From NCBI GenBank assembly GCA_963978905.1, contig OZ022257.1, positions 23,327,274 through 23,391,273 on the forward strand: 64,000 nt of DNA. Reading direction: 5' to 3'. The DNA comes from Trichostrongylus colubriformis (taxonomy: Eukaryota; Nematoda; Chromadorea; Rhabditida; Trichostrongylidae). Under the pieces are notes generated by a model. That model was not told the origin of the DNA, did no database searches, and worked only from the letters and a program-made list of their open reading frames with translations. The position numbers and the translations under genes are program-made. Below are positions 52,451 to 61,409 of the stretch, piece after piece (the stretch's first letter is position 1; each line of letters starts with the position of its first letter).

Positions 52451-52938
52451 TGTATGATATCGTTATCCTCCACAGCAGTCCTAGAGAATGTACAAGACGA
52501 GTATTTGCTACTCGCCCTCTTGAGCTCTATAATACAGTATAGACAAAAAATTAGTATCAGTAAGGATTCCCAGACCACTCAGTGAAAAAAAATAAAAAAA
52601 ATGCATTACATATTTATAGACTTCAAAACAGTACAAGCAAACAATCACAACCACATTATGCAAATCACATATGGATACACATATCTACAATTAAAGTTAC
52701 AACGGAGTTCAAAGTTACAACTGAGTTAGGTGCAATATACTAAGCAACTAGAATCTAATCGACAGGAGTGTTAGACGAACAAGCACTATCTGTCTACAAA
52801 ACAAGATCACCTCTAATACTGGTAATAGAATAACAAACTTTGTTAATAAAACAAACTGTGGATATCAGAAACTAAGAAAATGTCGTAAATGAAGCAACAT
52901 AAAAACTTCAATTTGTGAAAAACGTGATACTGTAACGA
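52451..52938 (-). other. Intergenic spacer between PI synthase and snrp-200
   Basis: This is 488 bp between the PI synthase stop and the snrp-200 start, both on the minus strand. It is AT-rich and contains no other gene. I saw no canonical AATAAA on the minus strand, only TATAAA-type variants. It is somewhat longer than the usual spacer of a nematode operon, so whether the two genes are co-transcribed is open. Confidence 0.5.
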
Positions 52939-53848
52939 TCACTCAGTTTTGGCGACTGGGTGTTGTTTCGCGCGTATTAAGTCAGTGTCGTATTTTACTA
53001 CTGTCTGAGATGCAGTGACTAGATGAACCAAGCTTATGGCAGATTTCACCAGCGCAATAGGGAATACAATAGCGGCAAGATACGAGAGGAGATGAATTCC
53101 GAAGAGAGTCGGCCCTGGCCAAAAAGCGCGAGCATAAAGAATCAAATAAAACGCCTCATTACCAGCACACATAAAACCAAGGAAAGAGCGGTTTGTATAA
53201 TACAAATGCAAAATCGGATTGCTACTTTGTTTATGGGTTTCGGCGTTAGTCAAAACAGAAGCATGAAGATGGAGCCAATGCGAAGCGATGTCAATTATTG
53301 TGCTCATCTAAATCAAAAACATGAGAATAAAGAAGCTAGAATTAAAAATACAATAATACCTGGATCCAAAACATTGAATTTGGATAGAATCTACACAAAG
53401 CCATGCAGAGGGCCATTGTGCCACACCTGTCTGTGAGCTGGTCGAGCATAGCACCGAACCTGCTGCTTTGGTTGTACTTCCTTGCCACATTCCCATCGAT
53501 AGCATCCAGTCCGGCACTCACCGCATAACTAAAAAGGAAAAATCAAGACAAATCTCATTCATCCTGAAATAGCATTTATGACTCTCGTTTAGCATAAACG
53601 AAAGCTAACAATAGGAAATCTTAATTTCATCAGAGCTGATAGACCTGAAGAGTGACTTGCATGTTTTTAATGCAAAGGGGTGCTATTCAACGTTGAGGAA
53701 AAAATATTGAAAATGTCAAAACTCACCAAAGCATAGCAGTAAGTGGACAGTCACCCATCACATAACAGGCAAGAACGGCCAGAATGATACGGCCATATCC
53801 AATAAGGTTCGGATAAAACAAGAAAACGTTTGGTTCCTCTTCAGCCAT
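52939..53848 (-). CDS. pisy-1: CDP-diacylglycerol-inositol 3-phosphatidyltransferase (PI synthase), 3 exons
   Basis: Integral membrane enzyme of the endoplasmic reticulum that makes phosphatidylinositol from CDP-diacylglycerol and myo-inositol, releasing CMP. Exons: 53848-53727, 53528-53360 and 53307-52939, in continuous phase; 219 aa, against about 213 aa in human. The CDP-alcohol phosphatidyltransferase signature is complete: D49, D52-G53, A56-R57, then eight residues to G66, D70 and D74 (DAIDGNVARKYN ... GAMLDQLTDR). The family sequence ASHWLHLHASV opens exon 3. Hydrophobic segments follow, for example GNEAFYLILYARAFW and IHLLSYLAAIVFPIALVKSA. An AG lies directly before the ATG (TTAAAG|ATGGCT) and could be a trans-splice acceptor. 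snrp-200 starts 488 bp downstream on the same strand. It appears intact. Confidence 0.95.
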
Positions 53849-54819
53849 CTTTAACATAAAAAAATGGGAGACAGCTAGAGCGGCGAACACAAGAAGACAA
53901 AAGCTGTAAATTTTTAGAACTTCAAAAAACGATATAAATCAGATCGCGATATTGATTTCCTGTGATAAAACATATGAAGTTATTCACAAAATTAAAACGA
54001 ATGTTAACCGAAGCACTGTTAAAATCCTTACGACAAAATTTTGTTACAACAAGAGTTATCGGAGACACGACTTAGTTGGAACTTCTCCCAAGAGGCCCAC
54101 TGAGCTAAACGAATTAGACAATCAAGTCCGCAAAGAAAACGCAAGTAGAGGGGAATCAAGTGGGTGCTAATGTGGAGAGGCACGTTTGTCGTGTACCCGT
54201 CGCTCACCCGACACCATTCTACAATCATCAGCTTAAACATTGAAGTTTATATTTGGGTTAGGGTGGGAGAGGGGGAGCGCCCACCGCGCAAAGTGGAGTA
54301 GCTCACATCCCACCTAAGGTAGCACTATGAAGTGCGCCAAATGAAGCCCATTATAGTAATGAAGACCTGACATGAAGCGGTTATCACGCATATTTTAAGG
54401 TGGACGATGGAGATGGATTGCATGCACGCTGGAAAACGCCTTGCTAGACCAGCGTTTTCAATTACCACAGACCTTCCGAAGCTGTTTTTGCTCTTCTTGC
54501 CCGTTCTAGACGATGTCTCAGCCCTCAAGTCGTGCAAGCATGTGTTCACGGGCCACCTAAGACGCAGAAGGTTTTGTACTATAAGTATTTAGCGCCACAG
54601 TCAAGAGAAGAGTGATCTTGGTCCAACTTCCATCTGGAGAGGAGTTGTCCTTTTAATCTCCTGTTATTTCCAAGAATCGCGATCTTTACCTGGAGGATAT
54701 CTTAGGTGGATGCATGCATACTCTAGATGAATAGCGGGATTAATGTCTGATCAAAAGCTCCGGTGGAGACCACCAAATACACGGTTTGCGAGGGGAATCA
54801 TTGCCTTGAGGCAAGGTTC
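53849..54819. other. Upstream flank of PI synthase, no gene recognised
   Basis: Should contain the promoter of the minus-strand PI synthase gene; no specific site is evident. ORFs of 60-74 codons are unsupported. Confidence 0.4.
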
Positions 54820-55560
54820 ATAGTATTTGAATTTGCGGAGATGCAGAATCGCGGACAAAACGGAAAAGGATAAAGATGCGTATTGATGAGGAGAACTGCG
54901 AAATTGAGAAAATGCAGAATGGAATTTGCGGAAAAGCATCAGATACATACCGACTTCCACGCTACGAACAGTCGAGAGGATGAGAAATTAAGGAACAGAA
55001 AGTGCGGAAATGGGAAATCTGCGGAAAGATACTGCATCGATTGGGAGAATTGCGGAATTGTGGAAATACAGAATCGTGGAATTAGCAGAATCTTGGAATC
55101 TGTGGAATGGGATCAAAAACGTATGGATTGGAAGAACTGCGGAATTTGCGTTTTTAGAAATGCAGAATTGTGGGAATTGCGGAACTCGTGAGATAGGTAT
55201 TGGTTTCCATGCTGAGGAGAGACGAGAAGATTAGAGAAACTGAGAAGAGAATTCACTTCCGCAAATTCCACAAATCTGCATTTCCGCATATTCCACAATT
55301 CTCCCAAATACGTATCTCTTGTTCTCTCCACAATTCCACAATTCTCCCAACCGATAACTATCTAACTCTTCTACGCAAATTCGGCAGTCTTCTGCAATTC
55401 CACCAATTCCGAAACTATAAACGCTGCCAGAAGCCGCAGTGAGACTTTGCGATTGTGCGTTTCCCGGCTGTACACGCGAAGTGGGGCATTGCACAATCCC
55501 AAGACCGTAATATCGCGGACGAAAGTGCGATGCCGTCAAATCGCACAATCGCAAAGTCTA
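54820..55560. repeat. Degenerate minisatellite with inverted halves
   Basis: From about 54830 to 55200 the plus strand repeats short units like TGCGGAATTG and AATGCAGAAT. From 55255 to 55430 the complementary units (TTCCGCAAATTCCAC, ATTCCACAATTCTCCC) dominate, so the two halves can pair. A perfect 17-bp inverted repeat, GACTTTGCGATTGTGCG at 55443-55459 with 55542-55558, follows. Several overlapping ORFs are low-complexity shadows. Confidence 0.75.
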
Positions 55561-56942
55561 ACGGCGGCGTAACTGTTCCTAGGATCATCATAAAAAGAGC
55601 ACGCATTGTAAGGCATTGTTCATAGCTCGCGCTTCAGACGATCGCGAACTATGAATAATGCCTAAATAATTTTCGTAAAGATTACAATCGCCCAAGCCAC
55701 TAGCAAAACCAGTACAAAAGGAGCATCTCAGGCATAGTGTAACCTAATAATCAACAAGTTTTTCTTATGTGAAGACTGTAATTATTCAGATTGTTAACAA
55801 AGCCATTATAAGGAGAGCGTGCACTTGTATAGCATTACGGACAATAGATTTATTTGGCTATTGCTTCCCATGCTATTCAAAAGCGTGGTGCCAAAACCCC
55901 ATGTACTTTTTAGAAGAGAAAGATTCGAGAAACATGTTATCCTCCATGTTCAAAAACCTACGGAGGGGTAGCCCTTGATCATGACACATCTTCAAAAAAC
56001 CGAAAAAAATGACTAAAACCCGCGCAACATCATGCGTTGCACTTGCCCACTCTAGAACGGTTGCCTGAATTCTGGTGTATCGGCACGTTATTTGCCAAGC
56101 GAAAGTAACTAGACCATCATGGAACGAAGCTCTTCTACGATAATTTAGCTGAATCTCAACAGTAAGATAAGAGGGACCGTGTGGATATGAATGGAGGAGG
56201 AGGGAGGACGTGATTCATCGAACACGAAAATCTCCACCTACATTCAGGCAAACCTGTGTCTTGATTACAACCCTTTTTATTGTGTTTGAACCACGTCATG
56301 GGCCAACAAGAGTTCTGTGCATTGCTCCCTGGAATAATTACATGAGTATTCTTACAAAACCACTAAGTGGATGAGAATGAGGTGGAAGAAGATGAATAAA
56401 CTCTGGTTCTTCTCTCGCATTTTTGAATTCTAATAGACCACTTGACTTGGCATGTTTCGAACGCATTCCCAGATCTAACATCTCAAAACTCCCAGTTTCG
56501 GACAGACGACAATGACATAAACACGACCGACAAACCAGGGTTTCTAGAGCAAATTCTTTCACAATAAAAGACAAATGACCATGCAAAGATCAAGAATAAG
56601 GCAGCAGACCTCGACAAGAGCTACGCCAGTACTTTCGAATGTTGAGACAAAATGGCGTTGCGCGCGCGTCTTAAGCGCTGCCTGCTCTCGCGATGGGTCG
56701 CCAAATCTCACAGGTGAGTACGTGTGGGAGCAAAAGTTGTCTGAGGCTAGAAAATGCAGGAGTATCTTCACGCAGACCTGAATAGAAAACTGATCTCTTA
56801 GAAAAGTATCCGAGGGCAACCGGCCTGAAACCAAGGTTCAGTTGAGTACGATGATTTATTCGAAGGGACTTAATTCTGTCAACTGAAACATAACCGAGGC
56901 ACCTGAGCAGAAACTGGTGAAACGAACATTGACACACAAAGT
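55561..56942. other. No gene recognised
   Basis: Short ORFs only; those at 56.56-57.07 kb run into the LINE fragment. Confidence 0.45.
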
Positions 56943-57660
56943 AATGTTTATGTTTATGTTTATTACGTCTGCATAAGGCATACGTGAGAAAGTCACAAAA
57001 AAAGAACAGCAATATAGAAATCGACAGCACATTAACAGGAAAATACAAAATAGTGAAAATGACTAACAACGTTCAATCATCTGGAGAATTAGGACTTCTA
57101 CTTCTCCTGTAGTTTGTTCACAACATATCGTTTGAATTGAGTCTGCGAAAGAGTGGGTGGTATGCTTTTGGACAGCTTCAAATATTCGTTACCCGCTCTA
57201 AAAGTGAAACTATTGGACCGTAGGCTAGATTTAGGACGATCCAAGGAAATTTTCATGGATCCTCCTCTAGTCTTAGAAAGAGACATTTTGAACAAGCTGG
57301 ATGAACCAGGCCCACACGCGTCCCTTATCAATTTATGTACCAAGCATAAGTCAAAAATTTTGCGCCTTACTTGCAAAGACTGCAGTCCAAAGTGTTTATT
57401 ACGTGTAGCAGCACTAGGTATTTTTGAGTACGAATAGCCGTTAACCCGAATGAGCAGTTTACGAGTAAAATTATTCTGAACCCTTTCTAGTGCGTAAATA
57501 TGCCTTTTACTCAAAGGATTAAAAACCGTGGTGCTGGATTCAACCAGTGGTCGTACATAAGCTTTATATGCTAGAAGTAATGCTTTTTCATTAGCTATGT
57601 TTAAACCTTTAAATATTTGATAAGTTCGAAGCTGGGCCTATCTAGTCTCCGCAAAAACAG
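56943..57660 (-). mobile_element. 5'-truncated CR1-like LINE fragment
   Basis: An open stretch (57514-57098) encodes the C-terminal end of the ORF2 seen at 12.3-15.0 kb: ALERVQNNFTRKLLIRV, RRKIFDLCLVHKL and SKTRGGSMKI. The upstream frame 57640-57515 gives the preceding AYKAYVRPLVES-like region. The 3' UTR ends in AAACAT repeats after ACGTAAT, matching the tail of the longer copy. Only about 0.7 kb survives, the usual outcome of incomplete reverse transcription. Confidence 0.85.
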
Positions 57661-58171
57661 GCATTGATAGGCCGCTCCTAAGGGTAACGCCCAGTGTCGA
57701 GGAAAACTTTTGAAAAAACGACCCCCTACCCTTGATACATCTGAGGTCTCTATGTCTATACACTATTTGAGCACCTCCTAGAAAAGGTATTCAATCAGTA
57801 ATCTTAGTATTGTTCAAGCATGAAACATGATAAATGGATGATTTCGAAAACGCCTCGTTCGTCATCGGTACAAAAATTACCCGAAAAGCGATGGTCGTTG
57901 ACAATGTTCGAGGATTTTTCGAAAACATGACTTAAAAAAACACGAACACTCTTGAGAATTTCTCGACCCATGCTTGACCCTGTTCTGCGGTCTTGCCGGC
58001 GACAGCGATGTCGGCAGCTTTGCAGAGCATGAATGCAACCTTGTGAAAATTCACAGGATGTTCACATAGGAGGATTGGCCATATCCAAAGTCGATGGGAT
58101 ACTGTTGACTTTCGGAAAATGCTTTCTTATAGGTTGCTGGAACACAAGGGGATGGGGAGTTACATTCATTT

Positions 58172-58330
58172 AAGGCCACGATCATACTTTGCAGCTGCGT
58201 GCCTCTGCGTCTCCACCTATACCACCCTATCTCGTCACCTGCGTCGTCTCTGCACCTCCTCCGTGCCACTCTGCCTGGTGCCTGTGAACGCACTCACTTT
58301 CTGCCGGCGCAAAGTGTGAACGCGGCCCTT
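58172..58330. mobile_element. Short MITE, about 160 bp
   Basis: The ends are inverted repeats of about 22 bp: AAGGCCACGATCATACTTTG and AAGGGCCGCGTTCACACTTTG. They resemble the TIR of the 317-bp MITE at 39.2 kb. No clear target duplication is visible. Confidence 0.6.
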
Positions 58331-58619
58331 GGGCTGAGGGTACATCGGGCGTATGTACCTCGTTAGGGGCTTCCCCTTGCAACTAGTTGGCCAATGGGGT
58401 ACAGGGGCCATAGATGGCAACCTGACCATCCAAGGCATCTGCGTCAAACAACTCGTTCACGTAACCGAGTCCTCCTAGATTCTCGTAACTGATAATTACC
58501 GCATAAAGGACCTTGTCAAACAAATGAATTGCTGAAAAGTACAGTGCTCTGCATAATTATACATCCACCTATAAATTGTCCAAAAGCTCTGTTCGCAGAG
58601 TGATTCAAAAAAGTCTCTA

Positions 58620-59964
58620 TCACGGAAGGCCCATGAGGTCATGGTGGGCTTTTTCAAAACGGTTTTTTGCATTTCATAGGGTCACATACACGACGCAAAA
58701 AATCGGTCTCATATTTGGCTAAATGGTTTTGGGGGGCCCAGAAAATAGTTGATGGTTCGATCCCCACTGAGGACAAATTTTTGCATGTTTCTAATTTTCA
58801 TCCTTTTGTGCTCATGTAAGACCATACATGCAAGATATGTGTGGAATCAATTTTTATTCTGCCAGAGAAGCGCTATCTCCAGCATTTTTGCGTACTGAGG
58901 GAATAATTGGTTTGGACCTGCCAACGCTCATAACAGGAGAACTAGGCGTTTTCCCGTAAAGTGCGTGTGATATTCATGCTCAGGGGATCGAACTACCCTA
59001 GGTAACGAGTTTTCAGCCTAATCGTGATTTGGACCTAAACTCGAAAAATTGGGCGACCACTAGTACTACTACTGCCATAGTAAAGAGCACTCAATGGAAG
59101 GAGGTCGGTAACCGATATAAAGAAATATTTGCTATCTTTTGCCATCGCATGGTGTTGCTAGTGCAGTTCACTCGGATTTCGTTGATTCTACACATGCTCC
59201 ATTAAATTTAAGCAATGCTGCTACTTGTTCGTTAGTACAAGTAGAGCAGTGACTATGTGCTCATGTCCATGTCACTGTCTCGAGTTTGGGTCAAAATCCC
59301 AATTTGGACAATATTTTGTATCCAGGGCTAATTGGGTCCCCTGAGCACGAATATCACACTAGTTTCGCAGGAAAACGCCTGGTACACGTGCTACGGGCGC
59401 CGAAGAGTCCAAACGCTTCAACCACTGAAAGCTTGCAAATGAGGTCACTTTAGTACACCAGTAACGAAAATTGCAGTCATTTTGCATGTGCGCAAATAGT
59501 TTAGTGCTGGACAAAAAAATCAAGAAAATGCAAAAGCGAGAAGGTCGGCGGGACTCGAACCACAAACAGCCCCTCCACCGTGCCAATGCCAGTCCGTCCC
59601 CTTATCCATTCGGCCATCCAACCACTGCGGAAGTTATGACCTGAGCATCCGCTATGGGTTTGCTACGCCTCATTTACTGGTTACCAAAGGTGACTCCACA
59701 TTTTGGATCCAGTTCGCATTGGTTTTAGCGTAGGTACGAAGGGAGTCTTCTGATATGCATATTCTGAAGGTCACAGCTGGAAAGCACTGCAACAAACTGG
59801 TCAAAATTGCTTCTTTCCAAGTAACTTTTGTCACTCATTTTTTGACCCCCCCCCCCAAAACCATTTAGCCGAATTTGAGACCGTTTTTGCTTCATGTATG
59901 TGACCCTATAAAATGCAAAAAACCGTTTTGAAAAAGCTCACCATGACCTTATGGGCCTTCCTTG
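58620..59964. mobile_element. Nested TA-flanked foldback element
   Basis: A 1345-bp insert in the Tc1-like element. The host reads TCTCTA-AGTRAAAGATG in the uninterrupted copy at 26.2 kb; here the TA is duplicated around the insert (58618-58619 and 59965-59966). The arms of about 120 bp begin CACGGAAGGCCCATGAGGTC on the left and mirror this on the right. A second inverted pair lies inside (58937-59060 with 59280-59395). It also holds tRNA-like sequence. Confidence 0.82.
59542..59626 (-). pseudogene. tRNA-like sequence (tRNA pseudogene or SINE head)
   Basis: On the minus strand there is an A-box-like TGGCCGAATGG and a B box GGTTCGAGTCC with a T stem. GGTTGG at the 5' end can pair with CCGACC at the 3' end. 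The D and anticodon stems do not fold well, so no anticodon is assigned. It lies in the nested foldback element and is more likely a tRNA-derived repeat than a working tRNA. Confidence 0.5.
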
Positions 59965-61409
59965 TAAGTGAAAGATGCAGCTAGTGTGGACACGCATTCG
60001 CGCATCCATAAAAAACTTTAGCCAAGAAACATAGAAGATTCTTTCTTAATTAGTTTTGGAAATGGCGCTTATACCATTCTGCAAAATTATACAACCACGG
60101 AACAGATTGACGCATTCGTCAACCGAGAAACAATGAAAAAGAGAAAAAAGCTGATTTTGCGATTTTTTGGCCCTCTATTGCTTCGAACAGCCACAAATTT
60201 TGATGATTTAGGTCCATATAAAGATTTTCAGAATGTTCTTAGACCACATGCTACCACGCTTCGATGAAAACGTCTTTAGACTCCCTGACCCCTTCCAATC
60301 GGTCTGATTTCTTTTCCCAATGAATTTCCAGACAATCCTCCATCAGGTAAAGATCGGAGCCGTTCGTTATCCGAGCCAGAAGGTCCATTCGGTGACGGCT
60401 TCACCATGATCGTTTTGGTGAAGATTTCGAGACGCATGACAAGAGAAGGGTACGGCGCACAAAGGCCCGGTAATCGGATGGTTCATCCTTTCGAGAACGA
60501 AACAAAAATTAATGATCATTTGGTCCGTCACCATGGCACCTCCTTCTTTGAAGTTCTTCTTGAGAAATTAAGTTTGTCCCTCGAGCGATAGTGCCGGTAG
60601 CCGTCGGGGACCTCATAGCTGAACCCTTTTTCCATCAGACGGATTAATCTGGAGAAAAAACAAGAGGAGAAAGGTGTACAGACTTGAGGGAATTTTCGGA
60701 CAATTCGTCATGGTGTGGGACCAAATGATCATTCGAATTTGTGTTTCGTTCTCGAAAGGACGAACCATCCGATTACCGAGCCTTTGTGTGCCGTACCCTT
60801 CTCTTGTCATGCGTCTCGAAATCTTCACCAAAACTTGTTTTCATGTAAGTTAATGGACCATCTCATGTCAACTGGAACACTCGATCATGGTGAAGCCGTC
60901 ACCGAATGGACCTTCTGACCCGGATAACGAACGGCTCCGATCTTTACCTGATGGAGGATTGTCTGGAGTTTCATTGGGAAAAGAAATCAGTTCGATTGGA
61001 AGGAGTCAGGAAGTCTAAAGACTTTTTCATCGAAGCGTGGTAGCATGTGGTCTAAAAACATTTTGAAAATCTTTATATGGACCTAAATCATCAGAATTTG
61101 TGGCTATTCGAAGCAATAGAGGACCAAATAATCGCAAAATCAGCTTTTTTCTCTTTTTCATTGTTTCTTGGTTGACAAATGCGTCAATCTGTTCAGTGGT
61201 TGTATAATTTTGCAGAATGGTATAAGCGCCATTTTCAAAACAAATTAAGAAAAGAATCTTCTATGTTTCTTGGCTAAAGTGTTTTATGGATGCGCGAATG
61301 CGCGTCCACACTAGCTACATCTTTCACTTAAAGACTTTTTCTGAATGACTCTGCGAACAGAGGTTTTGGACAATTTATAGGTGGATGTATAATTATGCAG
61401 AGCACTGTA

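Larger units (their letters stand above)
58552..61407. mobile_element. Palindromic Tc1-like derivative carrying a nested insertion
   Basis: TIRs CAGTGCTCTGCATAATTATA with TA on both sides (58550-58551 and 61408-61409); same family as 26.1 kb. Once the insert 58620-59964 is removed, about 1.5 kb remains, and most of it is one inverted repeat. Sequence at 59967-60535 pairs with 60713-61330, with a spacer of about 180 bp in between. No transposase frame is left. Confidence 0.82.

Noticed and set aside
53023..53436. 137-codon plus-strand ORF
   Set aside because: It is the antisense shadow of PI synthase exons 2 and 3.
54883..55234. ORFs of 74-102 codons rich in repeated residues
   Set aside because: They are translations of the minisatellite in several frames, not genes.
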